In this document: one piece after another, positions 21,097 through 30,089 of the stretch
Position numbering within the stretch: the first letter of the stretch is position 1
How the letters are laid out: the number at the start of each line of letters is the position of its first letter
Assembly (NCBI RefSeq): GCF_034674885.1
Contig: NZ_JAUCDS010000002.1
Coordinates: 62,001-126,000, forward strand
DNA from: Castellaniella sp034674885
Lineage (GTDB): Bacteria > Pseudomonadota > Gammaproteobacteria > Burkholderiales > Burkholderiaceae_B
DNA: 64,000 bases
Direction: 5' to 3'
Program-made: the position numbers and the translations under genes
Notes under the pieces: generated by a model
What the model was told of the DNA's origin: nothing
The model's input: the letters and a program-made list of their open reading frames with translations, nothing else
Database searches by the model: none

Positions 21097-22495
21097 CCTG
21101 GCTGCCATCGAGCGGGCGTTATGCGCGGCAAGCCTGGCGGATTTCGTAAAGCAGGCATGGCATGTTCTTGAGCCCGCGACCCCGCTTATGTGGGGTTGGG
21201 CCGTGCAGTCCATCTGTGATCACCTGGAGGCTGTGACTGACGGCAGGATCAAGCGCCTGCTGATCAATGTTCCGCCGGGCAGCATGAAATCCCTGCTGGT
21301 GTCGGTTCTGTGGCCAGCTTGGGAGTGGGGGCCGAAAGGCCGTCCCGAGTTGCGCTACATGGGCACCGCCCACAAGCAGGACCTGGCGGTGCGCGACAGC
21401 ACGAAATGCCGGCGCCTGATCCAGTCCGACTGGTATCAGTCGCTTTGGCCCGTCGTGTTGACCGGCGACCAGAACGCCAAGACGAAATTTGAGAACGACA
21501 GCACTGGATTCCGTGAGGCGGTCGCCTTCACCAGCATGACCGGCAGCCGGGCTGACCGCGTGATTCTGGACGACCCGCACAGCGTGGATGGCGCGAAAAG
21601 CCCCGCAATGCTGGCCGCCGACATTGAGACGTTTCGCGAAGCGCTGCCGAGTCGGGTCAACAACGCTGATTCAGCCATCGTGATCGTGATGCAGCGCCTG
21701 CACGAAGAGGACGTGTCGGCGGTAGCCCTGAAGCTGGGCTACGAGCATCTGAAGATCCCGATGCGCTGGGAGCCGGACGAATCTCATCATGCAGTGGGCG
21801 ACCCCGATCCGCGCACCACGCCAGGCGAACTGATGTTCCCTGAACGGTTCGATGAGAATCAGGTCAGGGCGCTGGAGTTATCTCTGGGCGATTATGCGGC
21901 GGCGGGCCAGCTTCAACAGCGCCCGGCTCCGCGCCAGGGTGGCATGTTCAAGCCCGGCATGATCGAGATCGTTGAGGCCCTGCCTGCCGGCCTGAGCTTC
22001 ACGCGAGGTTGGGACCTGGCCGCATCAAAGGATTCCGGCGACTGGACAGCCGGCGGAAAGCTGGCCATGAAGGATGGCATCACCTATATCGCCGATGTGA
22101 AGCGGGAGCGCGGCAGTCCTGACGACGTAGAGCGCTTGGTGGTGCAAACAGCGCAGACCGATGGTGTGACGTTCCAGAGCCTGCCCCAGGACCCAGGACA
22201 GGCCGGGAAGGCGCAGGCCGCATACCTGAGCAAGAAGCTGCAGGGTCGAAGTTTCGAGTTCACGCCCGAAACAGGAGACAAAGCAACGCGAGCAAGCCCG
22301 TTCGCCGCCCAAGTCAACGCCGGCAACGTGAAGATGCTGAGGGCAGACTGGAATGACGCTCTGATTCACGAAATGCGAGTGTTTCCGATGGGCAAGAACG
22401 ACGACCAGATCGACGCCCTGAGCAGGGCATACAACAAGGCAAGTAAGCCGCAGACCATCGGCCTCATGGTCCCCAAGCGCCTTCAAGGCAGATAA
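21074..22495 (+). CDS. terL: terminase large subunit
   Basis: 473 residues, standard length. ATPase domain: Walker A-like VPPGSMKSLL (about 66-75) and Walker B-like RVILDDPH (about 160). Nuclease domain: RGWDLAASKDSGD near 310 and NDDQIDALSRAY near 450, supplying metal-binding acidic residues. It packages DNA into the prohead and cuts concatemers. The MGTAHKQDLAVRDS and MQRLHEEDVS segments are typical of this phage terminase subfamily. Confidence 0.95.
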   Translation: MNLPKHHDLAAIERALCAASLADFVKQAWHVLEPATPLMWGWAVQSICDHLEAVTDGRIKRLLINVPPGSMKSLLVSVLWPAWEWGPKGRPELRYMGTAHKQDLAVRDSTKCRRLIQSDWYQSLWPVVLTGDQNAKTKFENDSTGFREAVAFTSMTGSRADRVILDDPHSVDGAKSPAMLAADIETFREALPSRVNNADSAIVIVMQRLHEEDVSAVALKLGYEHLKIPMRWEPDESHHAVGDPDPRTTPGELMFPERFDENQVRALELSLGDYAAAGQLQQRPAPRQGGMFKPGMIEIVEALPAGLSFTRGWDLAASKDSGDWTAGGKLAMKDGITYIADVKRERGSPDDVERLVVQTAQTDGVTFQSLPQDPGQAGKAQAAYLSKKLQGRSFEFTPETGDKATRASPFAAQVNAGNVKMLRADWNDALIHEMRVFPMGKNDDQIDALSRAYNKASKPQTIGLMVPKRLQGR

Positions 22496-22705
22496 ATGTC
22501 CATTTTCCGAGTCACCAGCAGCGCTGCAACGCTGATTGTTCGCGCTGCCTGCTACACGTGCGCCCGCCGGATTGCTGTGGAGCGCAGCCCAGCCGAGGAA
22601 TTTCAAGCATGGTCTCGGGCCAGCGTGGACGTGATCCGCGATCCTGAGAATCACGGCTACCTGGGCAGTGGCCCGACCGGAATCATTGAGCGGGTGAGCG
22701 CATGA
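22496..22705 (+). CDS. small phage protein between terminase and portal
   Basis: 69 residues starting directly after the terL stop (TAAATG) and overlapping the portal ATG by four bases. VRAACYTCARRIAVERSPA and VDVIRDPENHGYLGSGPTGI suggest a small beta/helical protein with a CxxC pair. The tight fit between two structural genes supports it; function unknown. Confidence 0.7.
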   Translation: MSIFRVTSSAATLIVRAACYTCARRIAVERSPAEEFQAWSRASVDVIRDPENHGYLGSGPTGIIERVSA

Positions 22706-24069
22706 CGGACAATCTGACCCTGGCCGTCAACGCGGCAATGAATCAGAACGCCATTGCCCGCGCCCGCATGGGGATGCTGAATCCGTATGGCCTGGACGAC
22801 AAACGCAAGTGTTCCGCATGGCAGGAGTACGGCTTTCCGGACACCATCACCTATGAAATGCTGTTCGGCCTGTATCGGCGCGGCGGCCTGGGCCATGGTG
22901 CGGTCGAGAAACTGGTCGGCACCTGTTGGAAGACCTCGCCCTGGGTGATCGAGGGTGATGATCAGGACGAATCACGGCCTGAGACGGCTTGGGAAAAATC
23001 GGCCACGCAGACGCTGACAGCGCGGGTGTGGCGGGCATTCGCGGATGCCGATCGTCGGCGTCTGGTGGGGCGGTTCGCGGGACTGCTGCTGCACATCAAT
23101 GACGGCCATCAATGGAGCCAGCCAGCAGCAAAGGGCAAGAGCCTCGTCAAGGTGACGCCGGCATGGGCCGGGTCGCTCAAGCCCGCGAAGTTCGATACCG
23201 ACGAAAATTCGCAGACCTACGGCCAGCCTACGGAATGGTGGTATGCCGAACTGGGGTCGAACGGAACCGCTGGGCGCCGGGTTCGGATTCACCCCGACCG
23301 CGTGTTCATCCTGGGCGACTGGCGTGATGACGCGATCGGCTGGCTGGAGCCGGCCTACAACGCTTTCGTTTCCCTGGAAAAGGTCGAGGGCGGGTCGGGG
23401 GAATCGTTCCTGAAGAACGCGGCCCGGCAACTCAACATCAACTTCGATTCGGAGGGCGTGGACTTCGCAAGCCTCGCGTCCATGTACGGCGTCAAGCTCG
23501 AAGAGCTGCGCGAGAAGTTCGACGAAGTAGCGGTCGAAATGAACCGGGGCAACGATACGGTGCTGGTGACCCAGGGGGCGACCACGACGCCGCTGGTATC
23601 CAACGTCCCCGATCCGCGCCCGACATACGACATCAACCTGCAAACCGTCTCTGCCGCGCTGGATATTCCCAGCCGCGTGATGGTGGGCAACCAGCAAGGC
23701 GAACGCGCCAGCACCGAGGATCTGCGCTATTTCAACGCCCGATGCCAGTCGCGCCGCCAGGATCTGGGTTTCGAGATCGAGGACTTCGTTGATCACCTGA
23801 CCCGTATCGGCGTCCTGAAGCCGATTGCCGAAAAGGCGATCATGTGGGATGACCTGAACGAACAGACCACCACCGAGAAACTGGAAAGCGCCCTGAAGAT
23901 GAGCCAGATCAATCAGACGGCCATCGCCACGGGCGAAGCGGTGTTCGGCAGCAACGAGATCCGAACGGCAGCCGGATATGACCCGGATGGTGCGGAGCCG
24001 CTGGGCGAGGATGACGACGAGGATCCGGACGATGGCGACGAAGGCAAGAAGCCCGATCCTGCCCAGTAA
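22702..24069 (+). CDS. portal protein (DUF1073-type)
   Basis: 455 residues. Sequence features ARMGMLNPYGLDDKR, LFGLYRRGGLGHGAVEKLVGTCWK, WLEPAYNAFVSLEKVEGGSG and ALDIPSRVMVGNQQGERAST are those of DUF1073/phage portal-type proteins. The C-terminus is highly acidic (EDDDEDPDDGDEG). The portal is the dodecameric ring through which DNA enters the head and to which the tail attaches. Position after terL fits. Confidence 0.9.
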   Translation: MTDNLTLAVNAAMNQNAIARARMGMLNPYGLDDKRKCSAWQEYGFPDTITYEMLFGLYRRGGLGHGAVEKLVGTCWKTSPWVIEGDDQDESRPETAWEKSATQTLTARVWRAFADADRRRLVGRFAGLLLHINDGHQWSQPAAKGKSLVKVTPAWAGSLKPAKFDTDENSQTYGQPTEWWYAELGSNGTAGRRVRIHPDRVFILGDWRDDAIGWLEPAYNAFVSLEKVEGGSGESFLKNAARQLNINFDSEGVDFASLASMYGVKLEELREKFDEVAVEMNRGNDTVLVTQGATTTPLVSNVPDPRPTYDINLQTVSAALDIPSRVMVGNQQGERASTEDLRYFNARCQSRRQDLGFEIEDFVDHLTRIGVLKPIAEKAIMWDDLNEQTTTEKLESALKMSQINQTAIATGEAVFGSNEIRTAAGYDPDGAEPLGEDDDEDPDDGDEGKKPDPAQ

Positions 24070-24985
24070 TCCCAAGGACCCGACCGGCATCGACAAGCTG
24101 GAACGCGGCGCGATCCTGGATTTCAGCCGACGCCTGCGCAAGGTGCGGCGGGCCTACATCGCGGCACTGAATCGCATCCCCGCCGAGCCGATTGCGACGA
24201 ACCGCAAAGAGACCGAGAACAAGCGATACGCCTACCGGCTGGATCAGTACCTGCTTCAGTCGATCATGGCCGGACTGGACGCTGATCTGGCCGCGATCCT
24301 GTTGGAAGGCGGCGAGGATCATCTGTGGTTTTTCGATGCCTACGTGTCAGTGGCCGCCGTCCGAGGTACCGCGCAGGCGTTCGCCAATCTAGGCCAGCAG
24401 TCCGAGGCGTACCGGGCAGGGCGGGGCAGCGTGAATCAGATCCTGGCCAGCGAACCGTACCGGCGGCGCATGGCGATTATCCAGGCCCGCGTATTCGAGG
24501 ACATGGAGGGGTTCACTGCAACCATCAAATCCGCCATGTCTCGCGTCCTGACTGAAGGCATAGGACGGGGCCTGAACCCGCTCACGATTGCCAGAAACCT
24601 GACCGATCAGGCCGGTATCGAGGAAGGGCGGGCGCGGCGGATTGCGCGGTCTGAAGTGCCGATGGCGCTGCGCCGGGCCAGGTGGGATGAAGCCGCAGAT
24701 GCGGCTGAGGTCTACGGATTACGCACGATGGAATTGCACCTGTCGGCCTTGGGGCGCACCACACGCGCCACGCATGCCGCCAGACACGGAAAGCTATTCA
24801 CCCGCGAATCCGTGCGTGACTGGTATGCCGTGGACGGGAACAGTATCAACTGCCGCTGCAGTCAGTCTGAGGTCATGGTGGACGCCGACGGCAAGCCGCT
24901 GGTGCCCAGCATCATCGAGCGGGCCAACAAAACGAAGGAAGTCATGAAGGAACGAGATTATGACTGGTCGAAACCAAAGAAATAG
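24032..24985 (+). CDS. head morphogenesis protein (SPP1 gp7 / Mu gpF-like)
   Basis: 317 residues from the ATG at 24032, with GAGGA upstream, inside the acidic tail of the portal gene. The C-terminal half, NLTDQAGIEEGRARRIARSEVPMALRRARW, then RTTRATHAARHGKLFTRESV and NCRCSQSEV, is the Mu F-like/SPP1 gp7 minor head domain (PF04233). These proteins join the portal and are ejected or help assemble the head. It overlaps the next gene by 26 bases. Confidence 0.9.
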   Translation: MATKARSPILPSNPKDPTGIDKLERGAILDFSRRLRKVRRAYIAALNRIPAEPIATNRKETENKRYAYRLDQYLLQSIMAGLDADLAAILLEGGEDHLWFFDAYVSVAAVRGTAQAFANLGQQSEAYRAGRGSVNQILASEPYRRRMAIIQARVFEDMEGFTATIKSAMSRVLTEGIGRGLNPLTIARNLTDQAGIEEGRARRIARSEVPMALRRARWDEAADAAEVYGLRTMELHLSALGRTTRATHAARHGKLFTRESVRDWYAVDGNSINCRCSQSEVMVDADGKPLVPSIIERANKTKEVMKERDYDWSKPKK

Positions 24986-26300
24986 CGTGCTGCAGGTCAA
25001 CCGCGCCGGTACGCCTGCTGGCGAACACGTCAACATCACCACGCAGGTCAACTCAGCCCAAATCCGGCGCGAGGTCGTAAACGGGCGCGACACCTGGATC
25101 GTGCCCAGCTACACATTGCCGGCAGGCGTCATCATGAACGGCGGCCTGTACACGGCTGCTGAGATCGACGCCCACTATCAGCAGCTGGAGGGCACTGTGG
25201 CCCCGCTTGGGCATCCGCAGGTAAACGGCGAGTTCGTCTCAGCCTTCAGCCCCGCCGGATTGGCGGGGTTTTACGTTGGGGCCACCAACCAGAACGTCAA
25301 GAAATCCGGCAATCGGGTCTACGTCGAGAAATTCGTGGACGTTCAGAACGCCGAGGGCAGCGAGGGCGGCAAGCGGCTGCTGGCCCGCCTGGAGGCCCTA
25401 GAAAAAGGCGAAGACGTGCCGCCCATCCATACCAGTGTGGCTGCCTTTCTTGAGCGCCTGGAAGCCAGCGAGCAGCAGCAGGCCCAGGGCGCGCAGTGGG
25501 TCGCCAAGATCCACGCCATGGACCACGACGCCATCCTGCTGGACGAGGTAGGCGCCGCAACACCTGAGCAGGGCGTAGGCATGATGGTTAATGCCGACCA
25601 GGCTCAGCCTATTGCAACGAATGCCGGAGCGCTGGTGGGCGAGTCCTACCGTGAGCGCGAGCAGCGTCTGCAGGATGCCGCCCGGAAACGCTGGGTGACC
25701 GGTACCGATGATTACGTGTGGATCGCGGACTTTACCGACGCGCAAGCGGTCATCGTGCGCAATGGCGGCGAGTCCGAGGTCTACGGCTACGAGGACAAGG
25801 CAGGCGTCATTACTTTTGCCGATACCGGAACCCCGGTCGTGCGCCAGGAGTCCTGGGTTGCCGCCGTCGCCAACTCTCTCAAACGATTTTTTACCCAGCA
25901 GGCACGCCCTGCGCAACCACCGGAGGGCAACATGCCTATCACCGAGCAAGAACGGGCCGACCTGACGAAAGACATCAGCGAAGCCGTCACCGCCAATGTG
26001 GCAACGGCCTTGGCCGACGCCATCAAGCCCATCACCGAGAAGGTGGACGCCATGGAGTCCAACATCAAGGCCACCAACGATGCCGTCACCGCCAACGCCC
26101 GCAAGGACGAAGCCGAAAAGCGCGAGGCCGTCAAAGCCAAGCTGGGCGAAGTCGTCGCCAATGCGCTGCAGGGCGATGCCCTGGATGCCGCCTACAAGCA
26201 GTTGGGTGAAGCTGCGCCGCTGGGCGACGGTCAATCCATGCAACCGAATGCCGAGACGGGCGCGCCCGACCCGGTCGCCTATTTTGGAGGTGCGAAATGA
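24960..26300 (+). CDS. prohead protease fused to scaffold (DUF2213-like)
   Basis: 446 residues. The N-terminal part (1-230) contains IVPSYTLPAGVIMNGGLYTA, LGHPQVNGEFVSAFSPAGLAGFYVG, IHTSVAAFLERLE and MDHDAILLDEVGAATPEQGVG, typical of DUF2213-type phage proteases, with His/Ser candidates in HTS and MDHDAIL. Residues 325-446 are helical and charged like a scaffold. A perfect internal RBS and in-frame ATG at 25932 separate the scaffold, the nested arrangement known from lambda C/Nu3. Confidence 0.8.
   Translation: MTGRNQRNSVLQVNRAGTPAGEHVNITTQVNSAQIRREVVNGRDTWIVPSYTLPAGVIMNGGLYTAAEIDAHYQQLEGTVAPLGHPQVNGEFVSAFSPAGLAGFYVGATNQNVKKSGNRVYVEKFVDVQNAEGSEGGKRLLARLEALEKGEDVPPIHTSVAAFLERLEASEQQQAQGAQWVAKIHAMDHDAILLDEVGAATPEQGVGMMVNADQAQPIATNAGALVGESYREREQRLQDAARKRWVTGTDDYVWIADFTDAQAVIVRNGGESEVYGYEDKAGVITFADTGTPVVRQESWVAAVANSLKRFFTQQARPAQPPEGNMPITEQERADLTKDISEAVTANVATALADAIKPITEKVDAMESNIKATNDAVTANARKDEAEKREAVKAKLGEVVANALQGDALDAAYKQLGEAAPLGDGQSMQPNAETGAPDPVAYFGGAK
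25932..26300 (+). CDS. nested scaffold protein from an internal start
   Basis: In frame with the protease gene, GGAGGG lies four bases before the ATG at 25932, giving a 122-residue product MPITEQERADLTKDISEAVT and so on. It is rich in Ala, Lys and Glu with heptad-like spacing (coiled coil), typical of scaffolds that fill the prohead and are then removed. The RBS inside the gene is the key evidence. Confidence 0.65.
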   Translation: MPITEQERADLTKDISEAVTANVATALADAIKPITEKVDAMESNIKATNDAVTANARKDEAEKREAVKAKLGEVVANALQGDALDAAYKQLGEAAPLGDGQSMQPNAETGAPDPVAYFGGAK

Positions 26301-26974
26301 GCCGCTATCGCCGCGTCAATATCGATGGCAAGTCCATCACTGAAACCCGCAAGACTGGCCTAGCCATCAAGCCAGGTGTGTTCGCCATTATCTCGGGTGA
26401 CGAGTTCATCAAAGCCCCGTCCGGCAGCTTGGGCCGCGTTTACATCGTGAACCCCGCGTACCACCAAGGACAGACGATTGATGACGAGATTGCATCTGGT
26501 GATTCGGCTGTTGCTGATTACGTCGAATCTGGCCGCGAGTTTGCGTGCCGGGTCGCGGCAGGCAGCTACTCCAAGGATCAACCCATGACCATCGGATCCG
26601 GCGGCGTGGCCGAGGGTGGCAACACTAATATCATCGGGTTTTGTCAGGACGACGTGACGTTAGCCGCTGAGGGGTTCGTTCGGGTTCGGATCACTGCCGC
26701 GCCCGCATCAGCCACCGTTACCGGGGTGACGATCGACACGCCAGACAGCACCAGCGTCTCAAACGGCGCGACTCTGGCCCTCACGGCCACTGTAGCTCCC
26801 GCCGCTGCCGATCAGCGCGTTACCTGGACCTCGGCCACCACAGGTGTCTTCACCATCGACGCCACCACCGGTGTGGCTACCGCTGTCGCCGGTTCTGGTA
26901 CGTCTGTCATCACCGCGACCTCAGTTGCGGACGGCGCCAAGACCGACACCGTCACCCTCACCGCAACCGCCTAA
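26297..26974 (+). CDS. capsid decoration-like protein with Ig-like (BIG2) domain
   Basis: 225 residues. The first 135 are a beta-rich domain like a head decoration/stabilisation protein (VFAIISGDEFIKAPSGSLGRVYIVN, ACRVAAGSYSKDQPMTIGSGG). Residues 138-225 form a bacterial Ig-like group 2 domain: VTGVTIDTPDSTSV, LALTATVAPAAADQRVTWTS, GVFTIDATTGVATAVAGSGTSVITATS. Such surface domains may help a virion stick to glycans or mucus. Coupled by overlap to the scaffold gene. Confidence 0.8.
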   Translation: MSRYRRVNIDGKSITETRKTGLAIKPGVFAIISGDEFIKAPSGSLGRVYIVNPAYHQGQTIDDEIASGDSAVADYVESGREFACRVAAGSYSKDQPMTIGSGGVAEGGNTNIIGFCQDDVTLAAEGFVRVRITAAPASATVTGVTIDTPDSTSVSNGATLALTATVAPAAADQRVTWTSATTGVFTIDATTGVATAVAGSGTSVITATSVADGAKTDTVTLTATA

Positions 26975-26986
26975 AGGAGATCATTC

Positions 26987-28072
26987 ATGTTTTTCACTCC
27001 CGAAACGCTGGCTGCGAACAGCCGCATGCGTGGTCAATGGAACGAACTGTGGGCCAACCGCGATCAGTTCAATCTGGGCCAACGCCTCATGGTGCAGGCC
27101 TACCAGTCCACCATGACTCCCGAACAACTGGCCTGCAATGCCGTGGGCGGGTTCGCTCGCGACTTCTGGGCTGAGCTGGATCGTCAGATCATCCAGTTGC
27201 GTGACCAGGAAACCGGTATGGAGATCGTGACCGATCTGATGGGCGTGCAGACCGTGCTGCCCATCGGCAAGACCGCGAAGCTCTACAGCGTCGTGGGCGA
27301 TATCGCTGAGGACGTGTCGATCAGCCTGGACGGCCAGCCGCCGTACTCGTTCGATCACACTGAATACGACAGCGATGGCGACCCGATCCCGGTGTTCACT
27401 GCTGGCTATGGCGTGAATTGGCGCCACGCGGCTGGCCTGCAAACCGTCGGCATTGACCTGGTGCTGGACTCGCAAGCCGCCAAGCTGCGTAAGTTCAACA
27501 AGAAGTTGGTCAGCTACATCCTGGACGGCGACAGCAAGATCAAGGTCGAGAGCTACCAAGCTCAAGGCCTGCGCACCCACCGCAACACCTACAAGGTGAA
27601 TCTGGGGGCTGGCGGGGTCAATATCGATCTGACGACCGCCACCCAAGAAGAACTGGCCGCATTCTTCACCACCGGCGCATTCGGCCAGGCGGCGCGAGCC
27701 AACTTCGTGGATGCCTACGATGTGCTGTGGGTGTCGCCGCAGATCTGGGCCAACCTGATGAAGCCCGCCACTGTCACCCTTGGCGGCACCAAGATCCTGT
27801 CCGGCGGTACGGTACTGTCCGTGATCCAGGGGTTCATCCCGGCCCGTTCCATCAAGCAGACCTTCGCGCTCAAGGGCAATGAATTCATCGCCTACCAGCG
27901 CCGCCAGGATGTCGTGACTCCCTTGGTTGGCATGTCCACTGGTGTTGTTCCGCTGCCGCGCCCGCTGCCGCAGAACAACTTCAACTTCCAGATCATGGCC
28001 GCCATCGGCATCCAGATTAAAAAGGATGGCGAAGGCAAATCCGGCGTGCTGTACGGCGCCGATCTGGATTAA
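26987..28072 (+). CDS. major capsid protein
   Basis: 361 residues, with AAAGGAG before the ATG. Sequence stretches TMTPEQLACNAVGGFARDFWAELDRQIIQLRD, TAGYGVNWRHAAGLQTVGIDLVLDSQ and VSPQIWANLMKPATV are characteristic of a widespread major capsid family in siphoviruses with DUF2213-type proteases. It follows the decoration gene and is followed by a small gene and a terminator. HK97-fold is expected from the family position; no crosslinking claim is made. Confidence 0.88.
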   Translation: MFFTPETLAANSRMRGQWNELWANRDQFNLGQRLMVQAYQSTMTPEQLACNAVGGFARDFWAELDRQIIQLRDQETGMEIVTDLMGVQTVLPIGKTAKLYSVVGDIAEDVSISLDGQPPYSFDHTEYDSDGDPIPVFTAGYGVNWRHAAGLQTVGIDLVLDSQAAKLRKFNKKLVSYILDGDSKIKVESYQAQGLRTHRNTYKVNLGAGGVNIDLTTATQEELAAFFTTGAFGQAARANFVDAYDVLWVSPQIWANLMKPATVTLGGTKILSGGTVLSVIQGFIPARSIKQTFALKGNEFIAYQRRQDVVTPLVGMSTGVVPLPRPLPQNNFNFQIMAAIGIQIKKDGEGKSGVLYGADLD

Positions 28073-28083
28073 GGGGGAATGAC

Positions 28084-28356
28084 ATGGCGAAATACGAAGT
28101 CATTCGTCCCTGGCATGGGGTCGCGCTGGGCGCGGTGGTGGATTTGAAGCATCTCCACCCGGCGCTCAAGGCCAACGTCCGGCCCCTGCATGGTGAAACG
28201 GCCATGCTGGATCCGGCCACACCCAGCAAAGCCCCGACCAAGAGCCAGATCGCCAAGCGTCTGAAGGAACTCGAAATCGAGTTCGACGGGCGTCAAGGCG
28301 CGGCGGAACTACTGGCTCTGCTGCCCGACGGCGACCCCCTGAAGCCCACCGAATAG
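28084..28356 (+). CDS. small head protein with HeH/LEM-like domain
   Basis: 90 residues: MAKYEVIRPWHGVALGAVVD, then a C-terminal SKAPTKSQIAKRLKELEIEFDGRQGAAELLALL stretch that matches the helix-extended-loop-helix (HeH/LEM) pattern found in small phage head genes. GGGGGAATGAC precedes the ATG. It ends at a terminator and is the last gene of the head block. Confidence 0.75.
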   Translation: MAKYEVIRPWHGVALGAVVDLKHLHPALKANVRPLHGETAMLDPATPSKAPTKSQIAKRLKELEIEFDGRQGAAELLALLPDGDPLKPTE

Positions 28357-28379
28357 CCGCCCACGGGCGGTTTCTTTTT
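28357..28379 (+). terminator. terminator after the head genes
   Basis: CCGCCC and GGGCGG form a six-base-pair stem around a two-base loop, followed by TTTCTTTTT. In an operon of more than 20 kb it would lower transcription of tail genes relative to capsid genes unless antitermination is active. Confidence 0.7.
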
Positions 28380-28399
28380 GACCCAAGCACGGAATCGAC

Positions 28400-28798
28400 A
28401 TGCTCGCCTTAAATGACGCGAAAGAATACCTGAGCGCCCTCGGGATCGAGTTGCCGGATTCCGTGCTGCAATTGCTCGTCGATCAGGTCAATACGATCGA
28501 CGACTGCCTGACCACGAATTACAGCGCTCCCACGGCGCAACTGATCCGGCTGTATCTGGTGGCGCTCATGGCAACAGCCAACGGCGCGCGGATGATCAGC
28601 AGCCAGTCTGCCCCGTCTGGTGCATCCCGGTCGTTTGTCTACCGCAGTCTGGCCGGTGCATGGCGCGGCCTGTCCGGGATGCTGGCGCAACTGGATACGC
28701 ACGGCTGCACCGAAGGTATGGTGCCGCCCAATCCGACGCAGCAGGCTCACGCTGGCATCTGGCTTGGGCGCGGCGGCAGGATGTGCTGCGATGAGTAA
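28400..28798 (+). CDS. head-tail connector-like protein
   Basis: 132 residues, mostly helical: MLALNDAKEYLSALGIELPD, VLQLLVDQVNTIDDCL, TAQLIRLYLVALMATANGARMISSQSAPSGASRSFVYR. These features recur in small proteins that follow the capsid gene and probably join head to tail. Overlaps the next gene by eight bases. The exact connector role is inferred from position. Confidence 0.7.
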   Translation: MLALNDAKEYLSALGIELPDSVLQLLVDQVNTIDDCLTTNYSAPTAQLIRLYLVALMATANGARMISSQSAPSGASRSFVYRSLAGAWRGLSGMLAQLDTHGCTEGMVPPNPTQQAHAGIWLGRGGRMCCDE

Positions 28799-29108
28799 TA
28801 CCGCAAACTGGAGCTACCAGAACTCCGCCACGATCAAGCCCTATCAGGGGCAATCCGAGTGGGGCGGCGTGACTTACGGGCCTGAGTACACGATCGCCTG
28901 CACATGGGCTGCCGTGTCGCAGCAAGAGCGCGACGATACTGGCGCAGAGTTCGTCAGCCGGTTTGAGATTTTCACCGAGGATGGCCGCCCAAAGATGCTG
29001 GACATGATCCGGCTGAACGGCGACACCGAATGGCAGGAAATCCGAGGCCGTACCTGGTGGGATATGTCTTTCTTCGGCGAGACTCCCGACTACCGATTGG
29101 TGACTTGA
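28791..29108 (+). CDS. small connector-region protein (105 aa)
   Basis: 105 residues from the ATG at 28791, behind GGCAGGA. Beta-rich with many aromatic residues: NWSYQNSATIKPYQGQSEWGG, YGPEYTIACTWAA, GRTWWDMSFFGETPDYRLVT. Similar small proteins lie between connector and gp10-like genes in related phages; function unknown. Confidence 0.65.
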   Translation: MSNTANWSYQNSATIKPYQGQSEWGGVTYGPEYTIACTWAAVSQQERDDTGAEFVSRFEIFTEDGRPKMLDMIRLNGDTEWQEIRGRTWWDMSFFGETPDYRLVT

Positions 29109-29109
29109 T

Positions 29110-29340
29110 ATGCAAAGCGAAAAAATCTACCTGCACGCTGAAGTTGACGGCCAGGGCAACGTGGCCGTACGAGACCAGCATGGCCGCGAACTGGCGGGGG
29201 TGCTCGGTGTGCGCATCAGCATAAATGTCGACGATGCGGCAAGGCTGGAGTTGCGCGTAATCGACATGGTTGGCAAGAAGGCGTGGACGCCCGGCAGGGC
29301 CAATCCTGTCTCGCCGCCGTCGCCCGTTTACGGGAAGTGA
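29110..29340 (+). CDS. small structural-region protein (76 aa)
   Basis: 76 residues starting one base after the previous stop. MQSEKIYLHAEVDGQGNVAV, then LGVRISINVDDAARLELRVID, a small beta protein with Pro/Ser-rich end. It resembles short proteins of unknown role in the connector region of other siphoviruses. Confidence 0.65.
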   Translation: MQSEKIYLHAEVDGQGNVAVRDQHGRELAGVLGVRISINVDDAARLELRVIDMVGKKAWTPGRANPVSPPSPVYGK

Positions 29341-29341
29341 C

Positions 29342-29746
29342 ATGCCCGTCAAAGGAATATCCCGCGTCAAGCGCAACCTGCGCATCAAGTTGCAGGAGAT
29401 CGACTCTGGCCGCACCAACGCAGCCGTGTACGCTGTGCTGAGCCAAGGTGCGGCAGCCGCAGCTGTGCGCACGCCGATTGACACCAGCAATCTGATCAAC
29501 AGCCAGTACGCCCCGCAGATCAGCCACAGCGCAGGGCGCACGTCCGGCACCGTGGGCTACACCGCCAGCTACGCCAGCGCCGTACACGACGCGCCGGGCA
29601 AGCTCGCCGGGCAGCCGCGCGCAAACGGCAACGGCAATTACTGGGACCCGAACGCAGAGCCGGGCTTTCTCACCAAGGGATTCGAGCAGATCAAGCCCGC
29701 GATCCCGCGAATTCTGAGGGCTGTCTATGCTCGTCGAGGTTCGTGA
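29342..29746 (+). CDS. HK97 gp10-like minor tail/connector protein
   Basis: 134 residues from the ATG at 29342. RVKRNLRIKLQEIDSGRTNAAVYAVLSQGAAAAAVRTPIDTSNLINSQYAP, then VGYTASYASAVHDAPGK and GFLTKGFEQ match the HK97 gp10/tail-component family, in which the VHD/VEYA strand and the G(F/W)L..A end are conserved. It joins connector to tail. It overlaps the tail terminator gene by 20 bases. Confidence 0.82.
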   Translation: MPVKGISRVKRNLRIKLQEIDSGRTNAAVYAVLSQGAAAAAVRTPIDTSNLINSQYAPQISHSAGRTSGTVGYTASYASAVHDAPGKLAGQPRANGNGNYWDPNAEPGFLTKGFEQIKPAIPRILRAVYARRGS

Positions 29747-30089
29747 CTGGCTCGCCACTCTGCTGACTGGCTATACGTTCCAGTACGGCGCGTGGGTCGA
29801 ATCTGCACAGGATGCCGCAACCCGCTATTGCGTGGTGCAAGCCGCTGGCGGCCCCGTCGCCGTCGTGGATGTTCGTCGTCCGCGCTTTCGCGTGATCCTG
29901 CTGGGTCGGCGCAACCACCGCGAGGATGCCGAGCAGGTCATGGCCGACGCCGAGGCTGTCGTCGCGGCCTGTCAGGGCGACAGCCTGCCGTGCCATGCGG
30001 CCAGAGTCGCCGCAGGCGAGCCGGCCGGACCTGGGTTCACCACTGAAAACCGGGGCTGGGCCAGTGTCGATATTGAGGTGATCCTATGA
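29727..30089 (+). CDS. tail terminator-like protein
   Basis: 120 residues: MLVEVRDWLATLLTGYTFQY, RYCVVQAAGGPVAVVDVRRPRFRVILLGRRNHREDAEQVMADAEAVV, alternating beta strands and a helix as in tail terminator (lambda gpU/HK97 gp10-neighbour) proteins. Position between gp10-like and major tail protein supports this. Overlaps neighbours at both ends. Confidence 0.72.
   Translation: MLVEVRDWLATLLTGYTFQYGAWVESAQDAATRYCVVQAAGGPVAVVDVRRPRFRVILLGRRNHREDAEQVMADAEAVVAACQGDSLPCHAARVAAGEPAGPGFTTENRGWASVDIEVIL

Noticed and set aside
22972..24141. 389-codon leftward frame inside the portal gene
   Set aside because: Shadow of the portal gene; no start signal and no recognisable domain.
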